A stretch of DNA of 41,130 nucleotides, taken from NCBI GenBank assembly GCA_904384205.1, contig CAJFJY010000018.1, positions 1 to 41,130 of the forward strand, read 5' to 3'. Shown piece by piece: positions 27,226 through 36,744 of the stretch (position 1 is the stretch's first letter; every line of letters starts with the position of its first letter). The DNA is from an uncultured Clostridia bacterium (GTDB taxonomy: Bacteria; Bacillota; Clostridia; TANB77; CAG-508). The notes under the pieces were generated by a model, which saw only the letters and a list, made by a program, of their open reading frames with translations, did not search any database and was not told the DNA's origin. The translations under genes and the position numbers were made by a program.

Positions 27226-27699
27226 TTGATAGAAAAAATTGAATCATATTTTAATACTATACCTGCATTTTTACATAGTATTACAGGCATTGATATAAAT
27301 ATTTTAGAAACTTCAACTAATATTGTTTTTCATGGATTAATATACTTTTTCTTTATAGCAATATTATTACGAATTATAGCCTTTTGGAAAATTTTCTTAA
27401 AATGCGGTGAAAAAGGTTGGAAAGCTATTATTCCGATATATAATTTGATAATATTTTATAAAATATCAGGACTCTCTCCTTGGTTTATTTTGATATTTTT
27501 AATTTATCCAATATCTTTTAATGTGGCTTTTATTGTTCAATTCTTATTTTCAACATATTTGTATACTATGCTTGCTAGAAAATTTGACAAAGGTGTTGGA
27601 TTCACAATTGGTTTGATTTTATTACCTTCAATATTTTTATTAATACTTGCTTTTGGTAAATCAAAATATGAATTTAATAAGTTAGATTTAAAAAATTGA
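27226..27699 (+). CDS. Small multi-pass membrane protein, DUF5684-like
   Basis: The 157-residue product starts at a TTG at 27226. The choice rests on GGTGA 5 bases upstream and the absence of any ATG or GTG in the first third of the frame. Four hydrophobic segments are visible, with the motif FLKCGEKGWKAIIPIYNLIIFYKISG (about 62-87). That resembles the WKIFxKAGxxGWxAxIPIYN signature of small DUF5684 membrane proteins, which also occurs near signal peptidases. The function is unknown. The gene points towards uvrA, with repeat copy B filling the gap. TTGACA at 27181 could be the -35 of its promoter. Confidence 0.6.
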   Translation: MIEKIESYFNTIPAFLHSITGIDINILETSTNIVFHGLIYFFFIAILLRIIAFWKIFLKCGEKGWKAIIPIYNLIIFYKISGLSPWFILIFLIYPISFNVAFIVQFLFSTYLYTMLARKFDKGVGFTIGLILLPSIFLLILAFGKSKYEFNKLDLKN

Positions 27700-27710
27700 T
27701 ATGAATTTTA

Positions 27711-27932
27711 AATTGCAACATTTTAATACTTTTTAATATTAGAATAGCGCGAGGATATAATAATTTATTAATTTTGTAGGGACTTGTGGGGACCGTTCAA
27801 CAATTCTCAAAAGTTTGAAAAACTTTTGTTAGAATTGTTAGAATGGGTTGTTAGAATGGGGAGACGGAAAAATTAATAAATTATTATATCCGGGAGCGTT
27901 CTGTATTTTTATAGTATTAAAATGTTGCAATT
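27711..27932. repeat. Repeat element copy B with complete inverted termini
   Basis: Outer perfect 20-bp inverted repeat AATTGCAACATTTTAATACT (27711-27730) pairs with 27913-27932. Inside it, near-identical inverted ends (GGATATAATAATTTATTAAT and reverse) bracket the 101-base core at 27749-27849, which is identical to that at 22352. The extra TGTTAGAAT units and GGGGAGACGG lie between the core and the right end. It fills the gap between convergent 27226 and uvrA, reaching 2 bases from the uvrA stop. There is no coding capacity. Confidence 0.85.
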
Positions 27933-27933
27933 T

Positions 27934-30762
27934 TCAATTTTCAAGATATTTTGCCAAAAATTTTCCAGTATAACTTCTTTCATTTTTACAAATTTGTTCA
28001 GGAGTTCCAACTGCAATTACTTCTCCTCCTGCATCTCCGCCTTCTGGTCCTAAGTCTATAATATAATCGCAAGTTTTTATTAGATCCAAATTGTGTTCTA
28101 TTACAACAATACTATTCCCAGAGTCTACTAATCTTTGTAATATACCTATCAATTTATGAACATCTGCAATGTGTAATCCTGTTGTTGGTTCATCTAAGAT
28201 GTATAATGTCTTTCCTGTTGCTCTTTTTGATAATTCAGTTGCAAGTTTAACTCTTTGTGCTTCTCCTCCAGATAATGTTGTAGAAGGTTGTCCAAGTTTA
28301 ATATAGCCAAGACCTACATCATATAAAGTTTGAATTTTTTGCTTTATTTTTGGTATTTTATCAAAAAATTCTAATGCTTCTTCGACTGTCATATCTAATA
28401 CATCTGCAATATTTTTTCCTTTATATTTTACTTCTAGAGTTTCATGATTATATCTTTTTCCTTTACAAACTTCGCAAGGTACATATACATCTGGTAAGAA
28501 ATGCATTTCTATTTTATGAACTCCATCTCCATTACAGCTTTCACATCTTCCACCAGGAACGTTAAAACTAAATCTACCTTTTTGATATCCACGCATTTTT
28601 GCTTCATTTGTACCTGCAAATATATCTCTTATTAAATCAAATACTCCTGTATAAGTTGCTGGGTTTGACCTTGGTGTTCTTCCTATTGGAGATTGATCAA
28701 TATTTATTATTTTATCTATTTGATCTAAACCTTTTACACCTTTGCATTTACCTGGTTTCTCATTTGAACCATTTAATTCTTTTGCTATTGTTTTATACAA
28801 CACTTCATTTACCAAAGTAGATTTTCCTGAACCTGATACTCCTGTAACACATGTAAATACGCCAAGTGGAAATTTAACACTTATATTTTTTAAATTATTT
28901 TCTGTTGCTCCTTGTACCTCTATTACTTTATTTTTTAACGCTTTTCTTCTCTTTTTCGGTACTTCTATTTTCTTTCTTCCACTTAAATATTGTCCAGTTA
29001 TTGAATCTTTTACCTGTTTAACCTCTTCAGCAGTTCCCTGCGCCATCACATAACCACCATGTGCACCTGCTCCTGGCCCTATATCTATAATTTGATCTGC
29101 TGCATACATTGTATCTTCATCATGTTCTACAACTATTAGAGTATTTCCTAAATCTCTTAATTTCTTAAGTGTAGCAAGAAGCCTATCATTATCTCTCTGA
29201 TGAAGTCCTATACTTGGTTCGTCTAATATATATAATACTCCTGTTAAACCTGAACCAATTTGAGTTGCTAAACGAATTCTTTGTGCTTCTCCTCCTGATA
29301 ATGTTCCTGCACTTCTTGATAATGTTAAATATTCTAAACCAACATCTATTAAAAATTGAAGTCTTTTATCTATTTCTTTTAAAATCATATCTGCAATCAT
29401 TGCTTCTGTTTTTGTTAACTCTAAATTATTTAAATATGATTTTATTTGAATAATTGACATATCTGTTAATTCATTAATGTTTTTATCTCCAATTTTTATT
29501 GACAAGATTTCTTTTCTTAATCTTGCACCTTTACATGTAGGACATTCTGATTCACTCATATACATTTCATAAAAATCTCTCATTCCTTGAGATTTTGTTT
29601 CACTATGTCTTCTTTCTAAAGTTGGTAAAACTCCTTCAAATGGTGCTGTAAATTTTCTCACTCCGGCTGATGATTCATATTCAAAATCTATTTTTTCATC
29701 TCCTGTACCATATAGGATTTTTTCCATAAATTCTTTAGGCAATTTTTTAATAGGTTTTGATATATCTACTCCATAATGTCTTCCTATACTTTCAAAATAC
29801 ATTTTTGCCATAGTATCGGCTCTTTTCATTACACTAGAGCCAAATGCTTTTACTCCATCATATAAAGTTTTATTTTTATCTGGTATTATTAAGTCTTCAT
29901 CCATTTTCATTAAATATCCTATACCCATACAAGTTGGACATGCTCCAAATGGGTTATTGAATGAGAACATTCTCGGTGTTAATTCTGGAAAACTGAATCC
30001 GCAATCTGGGCAAGCATAATTTGAACTATACAATACTTCATCTTTTCCTACAACATCTATTAAAACTAGGTTTTCTGCATTTTTAAGAGCTGTTTCAACT
30101 GATTCTGTTAATCTACTTCTTATATCTGGTTTTATTATTAATCTATCTACCACTAGTTCAATATTATGCTTTTTCTTTCTGTCTAAGTTTATATCATCTG
30201 ATAATTCATAAATTTCTCCATCTATTCTGACTCTTACAAATCCCTCTTTTTGGAATCCTTCTAATAATTTTGTATATTCTCCTTTTCTCCCTCTTACTAC
30301 TGGTGCTAATACTTGTATTCTAGTTCCTTCTTCTAGGCTTAATATATTATCTATTATTTGGTCTATTGATTGTTTTTCTATTTTTTTACCACAATTTGGA
30401 CAATACGGAATACCTATTCTGGCATATAAAAGTCTGATATAGTCGTATATTTCTGTGACTGTTCCTACTGTTGAACGAGGATTTTTTGACGTAGTTTTTT
30501 GATCTATTGATATTGCTGGTGATAATCCTTCAATTGATTCTACAACAGGTTTTTCCATTAATCCTAAGAATTGCCTTGCATATGATGACAGACTTTCTAC
30601 ATATCTTCTTTGTCCTTCTGCATATAATGTATCAAATGCCAGTGAAGATTTTCCCGAACCTGAAAGCCCTGTTATTACTACTAATTTGTCTCTTGGTATT
30701 TCTAGACTTATATTTTTTAAATTATGCTCTTTTGCTCCTTTTATTACTATTTTGTCATTCAT
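27934..30762 (-). CDS. uvrA: Excinuclease ABC subunit A
   Basis: UvrA is the damage-sensing ATPase of nucleotide excision repair and loads UvrB. The 942 residues are standard. Two ABC modules are clear: Walker [15 protein letters not shown] near the start and [15 protein letters not shown] in the second half. The signatures are [15 protein letters not shown] and [15 protein letters not shown], with Walker [14 protein letters not shown] and [13 protein letters not shown]. Zinc sites [13 protein letters not shown]...[15 protein letters not shown] and CESCNGDG...CEVCKG are intact. GGAGGGATATT precedes the ATG. uvrB is nearby on the same strand but separated by cysE and an opposite small gene. 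Confidence 0.98.
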   Translation of the reverse strand: MNDKIVIKGAKEHNLKNISLEIPRDKLVVITGLSGSGKSSLAFDTLYAEGQRRYVESLSSYARQFLGLMEKPVVESIEGLSPAISIDQKTTSKNPRSTVGTVTEIYDYIRLLYARIGIPYCPNCGKKIEKQSIDQIIDNILSLEEGTRIQVLAPVVRGRKGEYTKLLEGFQKEGFVRVRIDGEIYELSDDINLDRKKKHNIELVVDRLIIKPDIRSRLTESVETALKNAENLVLIDVVGKDEVLYSSNYACPDCGFSFPELTPRMFSFNNPFGACPTCMGIGYLMKMDEDLIIPDKNKTLYDGVKAFGSSVMKRADTMAKMYFESIGRHYGVDISKPIKKLPKEFMEKILYGTGDEKIDFEYESSAGVRKFTAPFEGVLPTLERRHSETKSQGMRDFYEMYMSESECPTCKGARLRKEILSIKIGDKNINELTDMSIIQIKSYLNNLELTKTEAMIADMILKEIDKRLQFLIDVGLEYLTLSRSAGTLSGGEAQRIRLATQIGSGLTGVLYILDEPSIGLHQRDNDRLLATLKKLRDLGNTLIVVEHDEDTMYAADQIIDIGPGAGAHGGYVMAQGTAEEVKQVKDSITGQYLSGRKKIEVPKKRRKALKNKVIEVQGATENNLKNISVKFPLGVFTCVTGVSGSGKSTLVNEVLYKTIAKELNGSNEKPGKCKGVKGLDQIDKIINIDQSPIGRTPRSNPATYTGVFDLIRDIFAGTNEAKMRGYQKGRFSFNVPGGRCESCNGDGVHKIEMHFLPDVYVPCEVCKGKRYNHETLEVKYKGKNIADVLDMTVEEALEFFDKIPKIKQKIQTLYDVGLGYIKLGQPSTTLSGGEAQRVKLATELSKRATGKTLYILDEPTTGLHIADVHKLIGILQRLVDSGNSIVVIEHNLDLIKTCDYIIDLGPEGGDAGGEVIAVGTPEQICKNERSYTGKFLAKYLEN

Positions 30763-30819
30763 AATATCCCTCCAATGATGATATTATACTATATTATTTT
30801 TTTAAAAACAAGAGTTTGC

Positions 30820-31341
30820 TTAAAAATTATTGATTATTCTGCCAGGTATTCCAACAACAGTTCTATCATCTGAAATATTTTTTAATACAACTGCATTTGC
30901 ACCTATTTTTACATTATTTCCAATTTTTATAGGTCCCAAAATTTTAGCCCCTGCTCCAACCATAACATTATTACCTAAGTCTGGATGCCTTTTATCTTTA
31001 TCTTTTCCAGTTCCGCCTAATGTCGCACCATGATATATTGTACAATCATCACCAATCGTAGCTGTCTCCCCTATTACTATACCCATACCGTGATCAATAA
31101 ATAATCTTCTACCGATTTTAGCTCCTGGATGTATTTCTATTCCAGTAAAAAATCTTCCTAATTGTGATATAAGTCTTGCAATAAAAAATAATTTATGCAC
31201 ATACATGAAATGTGCTACTCTATAAAACACTAAAATATGAAATCCAGGATATAATATTATTACTTCTAATACATTTCTAGAAGCAGGATCTTTACTTAAT
31301 ATATTTTTTGCATCAGCATATAAATCTCTTAGTACATGCAT
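30820..31341 (-). CDS. cysE: Serine O-acetyltransferase, short form
   Basis: It makes O-acetylserine from serine and acetyl-CoA, the first step of cysteine synthesis. I start it at the ATG at 31341 ([14 protein letters not shown]), with AAGGTG 6 bases upstream. The 173 residues have an N-terminal helical part ([21 protein letters not shown]) and a left-handed beta-helix of hexapeptide repeats. The active-site region is [39 protein letters not shown]. The length fits the short EpsC-like CysE found in Firmicutes, not the 270-residue enterobacterial form. No cysK is adjacent. Confidence 0.93.
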   Translation of the reverse strand: MHVLRDLYADAKNILSKDPASRNVLEVIILYPGFHILVFYRVAHFMYVHKLFFIARLISQLGRFFTGIEIHPGAKIGRRLFIDHGMGIVIGETATIGDDCTIYHGATLGGTGKDKDKRHPDLGNNVMVGAGAKILGPIKIGNNVKIGANAVVLKNISDDRTVVGIPGRIINNF

Positions 31342-31505
31342 AAACATCACCTTATATATAATATGATTTTAAAAAAATTCGTTTACTTTTTTTACCAATT
31401 ACAAGTTTCGACAAATTTTTCACCAAAACTTTGCTATATTGTTTTTGCTGTACTTTTCATTTTTGTTTACTACATTTTTTACTAAAGAAAGTGAGGCTGG
31501 TTAAT

Positions 31506-31700
31506 ATGTTTCCTTTACATTATTTGTATAGTAAGGTTTGTGAAGCCAAGCAAGACATCATTTCTTTGATTTTATCTAAAGAAGGAATTGATTTTCTTAA
31601 ATCTAATAATATTCCTTTTGATGAAAAAGAATGTGATGATGGTGTTACAAGAATTTTCTTGAGTTCTAATCTTCTAAAATCAAGATTTTGTTATACATAA
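31506..31700 (+). CDS. Unrecognised 64-residue protein
   Basis: The ATG at 31506 is chosen because GTGAGG lies about 9 bases upstream; the upstream in-frame stretch is a low-complexity Phe/Cys string and is discarded. The product MFPLHYLYSKVCEAKQDIIS... is a mixed helical sequence with a polar middle (NNIPFDEKECDDGVTRIFLSS). It has no membrane helix or known motif. A terminator follows about 80 bases later. It is flanked by cysE and uvrB, both on the opposite strand. Confidence 0.5.
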   Translation: MFPLHYLYSKVCEAKQDIISLILSKEGIDFLKSNNIPFDEKECDDGVTRIFLSSNLLKSRFCYT

Positions 31701-31781
31701 TTATGGTTTGAAGATTATGTTCTTTTGGAAAAAGTAAGTTTCAGTAGCTCGTAGTTATTTTTAAAATGTGGTAAACAAAAA

Positions 31782-31811
31782 GGCCTTGCTCTGTTGCAAG
31801 GCTATTTTTTA
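31782..31811. terminator. Terminator between the 31506 gene and uvrB
   Basis: GCCTTGC and GCAAGGC form a strong stem with a short loop, followed by six T bases on the + strand. The A run before the stem lets it serve uvrB on the minus strand too. Confidence 0.85.
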
Positions 31812-33767
31812 ATCTAACAATTTTTCCAATTCTTTTATTTTATCTCTTATTTCTGCTGCCTTTTCAAATTCCATGTCAGCTGCATATTTTAACATTTCGT
31901 CTGTTAATTTAGAAATTGTATCTTTAATATCCTCTTTACTTTCCATTTTATATGCTACTTCAATATCTTCTTGTTTTGTAATACTTATAGTATCTCTAAT
32001 AGATTTATTGATTGTTTTTGGTGTTATATGATGTTTTATATTATATTCTTCTTGTATTTTTCTTCTACGATTTGTTTCAGAAACAGCCTTTTCAATAGAA
32101 TCTGTTAATTCGTCAGCATACATGATAACTGTACCATCTGTATTTCTAGCTGCTCTACCTATTGTTTGTATCAAAGACCTTTCTGAACGCAAAAATCCTT
32201 CTTTATCTGCATCTAATATTGCAACTAAGGAAACTTCTGGAATGTCTAATCCTTCTCTTAATAGATTTATTCCAACTAAAACATCAAATTCTCCTAATCT
32301 CAATTCTCTAATAATTTTCATTCTTTCTAATGCTTTTATATCTGAATGCATATAATTTACTTTGATATCTAGACTTTTTAGATATGATGTTAAATCTTCA
32401 GCCATTTTTTTAGTTAGGGTTGTTACTAATACTCTCTCATTTTTTTCTACTCTTAATCTTATTTGTTCTATTAGGTTATCTATCTGGTTAGTTACTGGTC
32501 TAATTTCTATTTTAGGGTCTAATAGTCCAGTAGGTCTTATAATTTGTTCTACAACATTATCTTTGCTATGTTCTTTTTCATATTCTGCTGGGGTTGCACT
32601 AACAAATATTGCCTGATTTATTTTCTTTTCAAATTCTTCAAACTTCAAAGGTCTATTATCATATGCTGATGGTAATCTAAAACCATATTTTACTAATGAA
32701 TCTTTTCTCGCTTTATCTCCATTATACATAGCTCTTACTTGTGGTATAGTTGCATGTGATTCATCTATTAATAGTAAGAAATCTTTTGGCATATAATCAA
32801 ATAATGTGAATGGTGCTGAACCAGGAGCTCTGCCACTGATGTGTCTTGAATAATTCTCAATTCCTTGGCAAAATCCTGTTTCTTTCATCATTTCTATGTC
32901 AAAATTTGTTCTTTCTTCGATTCTTTGAGCTTCTATTAATTTTCCTTGGTCTTTAAAATATTTAATTCTTTCTTGCAATTCTTCTTCAATGGTTTGAATT
33001 GCTCTATCCATTTTATCTTTTGTTGTTACATAGTGTGAATTTGGAAATATCATTACATGTGTTCTTTCTGCTATAGCTTTTCCTGTTAATGGGTTTATTT
33101 CTTGAACTTTTTCTATTTCATCTCCCCAAAATTCTACTCTTATTGCAGATTCATTTTGATCAGATGGATATATTTCTACAATATCTCCTTTTGCTCTAAA
33201 AGTTCCTCTTTTAAAGTCTATTTCATTTCTTGTATATTGCATATTAATTAGTTTTTTAAGTACTTTTTCTCTTGATTTTTTCATTCCTGATCTTAATGAT
33301 ACTATCATGTTTTCATAGTCTATTGGGTCTCCTAATCCATATATACAAGATACTGACGCAACTATAATTACATCTCTTGTTTCAAAAAGTGCGGCTGTTG
33401 CTGAATGTCTTAATTTATCTATTTCGTCATTTATTGATGCGTCTTTTTCTATATAAGTATCTGATTGTGGAATATAACTTTCTGGTTGATAATAGTCATA
33501 GTATGACACAAAGTACTCAACATTATTTTCTGGAAAAAATTCTTTGAATTCACTATATAATTGTCCCGCTAGTGTTTTATTATGTGCTAATACTAATGTT
33601 GGTTTTTGTACATTTTGAATTACATTTGCCATTGTGAATGTTTTTCCAGAACCTGTTACTCCTAACAAAGTTTGATATTTTTTCCCTTCTTTTATTCCAT
33701 TACTTAAATATTCTATTGCTTTTGGTTGGTCTCCTGTTGGTTTATATTCTGAATGTAATTTAAACAT
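31809..33767 (-). CDS. uvrB: Excinuclease ABC subunit B
   Basis: UvrB is the helicase-like damage verifier that hands DNA to UvrC. The 652-residue product shows Walker [13 protein letters not shown], the damage-probing beta-hairpin [21 protein letters not shown] and the DEAD-type [13 protein letters not shown]. Helicase motifs [16 protein letters not shown] and QTIGRAARN are present. The C-terminal UVR domain ([20 protein letters not shown]) binds UvrC. AAAGGATGACTGTAAG precedes the ATG, a modest ribosome site. It may be read through from dfx upstream. Confidence 0.98.
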   Translation of the reverse strand: MFKLHSEYKPTGDQPKAIEYLSNGIKEGKKYQTLLGVTGSGKTFTMANVIQNVQKPTLVLAHNKTLAGQLYSEFKEFFPENNVEYFVSYYDYYQPESYIPQSDTYIEKDASINDEIDKLRHSATAALFETRDVIIVASVSCIYGLGDPIDYENMIVSLRSGMKKSREKVLKKLINMQYTRNEIDFKRGTFRAKGDIVEIYPSDQNESAIRVEFWGDEIEKVQEINPLTGKAIAERTHVMIFPNSHYVTTKDKMDRAIQTIEEELQERIKYFKDQGKLIEAQRIEERTNFDIEMMKETGFCQGIENYSRHISGRAPGSAPFTLFDYMPKDFLLLIDESHATIPQVRAMYNGDKARKDSLVKYGFRLPSAYDNRPLKFEEFEKKINQAIFVSATPAEYEKEHSKDNVVEQIIRPTGLLDPKIEIRPVTNQIDNLIEQIRLRVEKNERVLVTTLTKKMAEDLTSYLKSLDIKVNYMHSDIKALERMKIIRELRLGEFDVLVGINLLREGLDIPEVSLVAILDADKEGFLRSERSLIQTIGRAARNTDGTVIMYADELTDSIEKAVSETNRRRKIQEEYNIKHHITPKTINKSIRDTISITKQEDIEVAYKMESKEDIKDTISKLTDEMLKYAADMEFEKAAEIRDKIKELEKLLD

Positions 33768-33786
33768 CTTACAGTCATCCTTTACT

Positions 33787-33849
33787 TTAATTTTTAATAT
33801 CTTCGCCTAAGATTCTTAAATATTCTTTCTCTGCTTTTGTTAGATGATT
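33787..33849 (-). pseudogene. Possible 3' remnant of a small gene between dfx and uvrB
   Basis: A 20-codon open stretch ([20 protein letters not shown], then stop) has the amphipathic, Lys/Glu-rich look of a true protein tail but has no start codon and is preceded by an in-frame TAA. It may be the leftover of a deleted gene, or chance. Confidence 0.3.
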
Positions 33850-33859
33850 TTACTTATAC

Positions 33860-34240
33860 TTATTCTACATCCTTTTTCCAAAGACCATGTTTGTTACAAT
33901 ATGCATATAAGCAAGAACCTTTGATATAAGGAAAACGACATTCTGCATTTTGTTCAGGATATAGACTAACAAAATACTCTTTATTATCAGCTACAAGAGC
34001 TATCCATTCTATATAATGTTCTTTTTCCATTACGTGATTTACCTTAACAAAAATCTCATCTTCTACTTTTTCATAAGTTGGAACATGTTTTTCAACTGCT
34101 GCATCAACTGAATTTGGAACTAGTTTTTCCATTGGCTCCCCACAACAAACAATTCCGCATCCTTCACAATTACAATCTTCAATTACTTTTACTATTGCTC
34201 CACATGATTTACATTTTTTAATTACTAATTCATTTTTCAT
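33860..34240 (-). CDS. dfx: Desulfoferrodoxin / superoxide reductase
   Basis: It reduces superoxide to peroxide in anaerobes. The 126 residues contain a desulforedoxin-like Fe(Cys)4 site (Cys10, Cys13, Cys32, Cys33; CKSC...VCCGEPM). The catalytic centre follows: EKHVPTYEKV (Lys51, His52), NHVMEKEHYIEWI (His69, His75) and CNKHGLW (Cys115, His118). The N-terminal loop is longer than usual and adds three cysteines (CNCEGC, 23-28), which is unusual and might bind an extra metal. Its AGGAGG ribosome site overlaps the fic stop codon, so the two are translationally coupled. Rubredoxin or rubrerythrin genes are not adjacent. Confidence 0.94.
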   Translation of the reverse strand: MKNELVIKKCKSCGAIVKVIEDCNCEGCGIVCCGEPMEKLVPNSVDAAVEKHVPTYEKVEDEIFVKVNHVMEKEHYIEWIALVADNKEYFVSLYPEQNAECRFPYIKGSCLYAYCNKHGLWKKDVE

Positions 34241-34253
34241 AATTTAAAACCTC

Positions 34254-35207
34254 CTATTCGTTATTTAAAAAATTCATTACTAAATCTATAATTACTTCCT
34301 TTTCTTTTGGATTAGATTCAGCTATTAATAATGTTAATGCAGTTAGTGTATTATTGTCAATAGTTTGCTCGCCATTTTTATATAGAATACCATAAAAATT
34401 TAAGAAATATATAAATAATGTTGCTGCTATTCTTTTATTTCCATCTGCAAAAACATGATTTTTAACTATTAAATATAAAAAGTTTGCTGCTTTTTCTTCT
34501 ATACTTTTATATACATCTTGTCCTCCAAAACTTTGGTAAATATTACCGATTATAGATTCTAAACCTCTATTTCTTTCTACTGCAAATAATGAACTTTCTT
34601 CATTAAATCTAAGTTTATTAATTATATTTATACATTCACTATATTCTATTTTTCTTTCATCTATATTTCCTTTAACTTTCTTTAAAGTCCTGTGATCATA
34701 ATCATCTAATAAGTCTAATGCTTTTGAATATTCACCAATTACTTTTAATATTTCTTTTGCATCATTATTTTCTAATCTATCATCTATGCGATTTGCAATA
34801 TCTATTAATTTAATTGTTTTTTCCAGATATTCTAATCTTCTCTGATTTACAGCATATCCTTTTAACATATAATCTTTTAAAACTTTAGTAGCCCATTTTC
34901 TGAAAATAATACCTCTTTTACTATTTACTCTATATCCAATTGAAATTATCATATCTAAATTATAATATTGGACTTTATATTTCTTACCATCTTCTGCAGT
35001 ATGCTCAAAAAATGAGCATACTGATTCTTCTTCTAATTCTCCGTCCTTATATATATTTTGAATATGTCTTGTTATTGTTCTTCTGTCTTTATCAAACAAT
35101 TCTGCCATTTGCTTTTGTGTAAGCCACACTGTTTCATCTTTTAAATTTACTTCTAATTTTACTCCTTGATTTTCAAATAAGATAATTTCATTGTTTTTTT
35201 CTTCCAT
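34254..35207 (-). CDS. RhuM-type DNA-binding-like domain fused to a Fic/Doc domain
   Basis: The first 125 residues are the RhuM domain (VWLTQKQMAELFDKDRRTITRHIQNIYKDGEL, then YYNLDMIISIGYRVNSKRGIIFRKWATKVL), originally named as a virulence protein in Salmonella. A helical linker (about 126-190) leads to a Fic fold with HVFADGNKR at 251-259, the Doc-like HxFxDGNKR form. Fic proteins transfer AMP or phosphate to target proteins; Doc toxins phosphorylate EF-Tu. No antitoxin with the inhibitory (S/T)xxxE(G/N) motif is adjacent, so toxin status is unproven. The ATG has AAAGGATGTGATTTT upstream. Consensus promoter and palindrome lie at 35274-35319. It is coupled to dfx downstream. Confidence 0.88.
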   Translation of the reverse strand: MEEKNNEIILFENQGVKLEVNLKDETVWLTQKQMAELFDKDRRTITRHIQNIYKDGELEEESVCSFFEHTAEDGKKYKVQYYNLDMIISIGYRVNSKRGIIFRKWATKVLKDYMLKGYAVNQRRLEYLEKTIKLIDIANRIDDRLENNDAKEILKVIGEYSKALDLLDDYDHRTLKKVKGNIDERKIEYSECINIINKLRFNEESSLFAVERNRGLESIIGNIYQSFGGQDVYKSIEEKAANFLYLIVKNHVFADGNKRIAATLFIYFLNFYGILYKNGEQTIDNNTLTALTLLIAESNPKEKEVIIDLVMNFLNNE

Positions 35208-35273
35208 AAAATCACATCCTTTAAAAAATCAGTTTGCTACAAATATATATTTATTTATATATATGCAGCCCCT

Positions 35274-35319
35274 TACAAACTGTTGTTTGTATTATATATT
35301 ACATTTGTGATTTTGTCAA
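35274..35319 (-). promoter_or_regulatory. Consensus promoter and operator-like palindrome of fic-dfx
   Basis: On the minus strand TTGACA (35314-35319), 17 bases and TATAAT (35291-35296) match the sigma-A consensus exactly. The inverted repeat TACAAAC-AACA-GTTTGTA (35274-35291) starts at the last base of the -10 and covers the start site, the usual place for a repressor. Confidence 0.8.
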
Positions 35320-35381
35320 TACTAAAAAACAAAATAGACTAATTTTTTTAATAAAATATCGTCTATTTTGTTTCTTAGTAT
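35319..35381 (-). terminator. Terminator between the aldo/keto reductase and fic
   Basis: ATACTAAAAAACAAAATAGAC (35319-35339) pairs with the reverse of 35361-35381 with one mismatch, including a perfect 13-bp inner stem. On the minus strand it ends in T6. It directly abuts the fic -35 box. Confidence 0.75.
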
Positions 35382-35422
35382 TTTGAAGAAAGTAAAATTA
35401 TATTTTAAGCTGCTCCAGAACC

Positions 35423-36268
35423 TTAAACATCTGCTTCAGGATTTAATTCCATCTTTGCATAACTAGCTGTTAATTCAGGGTTTGGTATATAATATCTTTT
35501 GTTTTTATTAATTCCTGCGATTTCTTTCATTTCTTCGTCAGTTAATTCAAAATCAAATATATTTGTATTTTCTTTAATATGCTCTGGATTTTTACTTCCT
35601 GGAATAATTATATTTTCTTGTTGAATATGCCATCTTAAGATAATTTGTGCATTTGATTTTCCATATTTTTGTGCTAGCTTTGTAAATACATGTTCTTCTA
35701 TTAAAGCTTTATCTCCATGTCCTAGTGGATACCAAGCTTGAATATGAATGTTTTCTTTATTAATTCTCTCTTTAAGTTCATTTTGTGGATAATATGGATG
35801 TGCCTCAACTTGAATTACTGTTGGTTTTATTTCACAAATACTAAGTATTTTTTCAAGTGGTTCTCCTTCAAAGTTAGATAATCCTATTGCTTTAACTTTT
35901 TCTTCTTTTACTGCTTTTTCCATAGCTTTGTATCCTGCTATATAATCTCCTGCTGGTTGATGTAAAAGTAGTAAATCTACATAATTTGTATCTAATCTTT
36001 CTAACATTTCGTCAACTGCTGTTTCCTTTGTGTATACTGTTGGCCATAATTTTGACTCTAAAAATATTTCTTCTCTTGGAATACCACTTTTTTTAATCCC
36101 TCTACCTACTGCTCTTTCATTCATATAAGCATTTGCAGTATCTATAAGTCTGTATCCGCATTTTAATGCATTATATACTGCTTCCTCCGCTTCTGCTGGT
36201 TTCATCATAAATGTTCCTAATCCTATTGCTGGCATTTCAATTCCATTGTTTAATTTTACTGTTTTCAT
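35423..36268 (-). CDS. Aldo/keto reductase
   Basis: It is an NADPH-dependent reductase of carbonyl compounds, of the 2,5-diketo-gluconate reductase-like group. The 281 residues show the TIM-barrel start (MPAIGLGTFMMKPAEAEEAV) and the catalytic tetrad DTANAY (Asp, Tyr), ESKLWP (Lys) and LLLHQP (His). GLSNFEGEPLEKIL and the cofactor-binding IIPGSKNPEHIKENTNIFDF are also present. The physiological substrate cannot be read from the sequence. AAAGGAAGAAAGAGTT precedes the ATG. It sits with flavodoxin genes and a LysR regulator, a common grouping in Clostridia. Confidence 0.93.
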   Translation of the reverse strand: MKTVKLNNGIEMPAIGLGTFMMKPAEAEEAVYNALKCGYRLIDTANAYMNERAVGRGIKKSGIPREEIFLESKLWPTVYTKETAVDEMLERLDTNYVDLLLLHQPAGDYIAGYKAMEKAVKEEKVKAIGLSNFEGEPLEKILSICEIKPTVIQVEAHPYYPQNELKERINKENIHIQAWYPLGHGDKALIEEHVFTKLAQKYGKSNAQIILRWHIQQENIIIPGSKNPEHIKENTNIFDFELTDEEMKEIAGINKNKRYYIPNPELTASYAKMELNPEADV

Positions 36269-36375
36269 AACTCTTTCTTCCTTTCTTTTTTGTTATTTAT
36301 TATAATAATTATACCTAAAAAATATTTCAAAATTCATGAAATTTCGATTGCTTTAAATATTGTGTATAATTTATA

Positions 36376-36744
36376 TTATAATCTTGTTTTGCCAAATACC
36401 CAATTCATAACATCTTCATCATAAGCAAAAAGTCCTAATCCTGCATGCTCATCTGTAACTCCTTGTGAAGTAAAATATGAATGGTCTTTTACATCTAAAA
36501 CTAATATGTCATCTATTTGTTTGTCACTTAAGCCTTGTTGTTTATAGATTTCATATAGGTTGTTATAAGCATTTTTTGCCTTTTCAGATCCATAATAACT
36601 GTCGTTTTCACCAATTACCATATATAATGGTGTTCTTGCATTTGCTAAAACATTTAAATCTCCGTCCCATTGGCTACTTATAAATAATGCAGATGTAAAT
36701 AGTTCTGGATTTTTTCCTAAAACTATTGATAACGTACGCCTTTC
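36376..36744 (-). pseudogene. C-terminal remnant of an alpha/beta hydrolase
   Basis: The frame runs from the flavodoxin stop codon (36745-36747) to a stop at 36376, 122 codons in the same frame as the flavodoxin. It reads LGKNPELFTSALFISSQWDGD..., TPLYMVIGENDSYYGSEKA (acid-loop region) and LDVKDHSYFTSQGVTDEHAG with the catalytic His. This is the last third of a secreted-peptidase-like alpha/beta hydrolase. The N-terminal half with the nucleophile Ser (GxSxG) is absent and no ribosome site precedes it. A deletion that also took any intervening sequence is the simplest explanation. An internal ATG at 36621 is unlikely to make a working enzyme. Confidence 0.75.

Noticed and set aside
31431-31505. 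Upstream extension of the 64-residue gene
   Set aside because: The extension is a Phe/Cys/Leu string without a ribosome site, while the ATG at 31506 has GTGAGG upstream.
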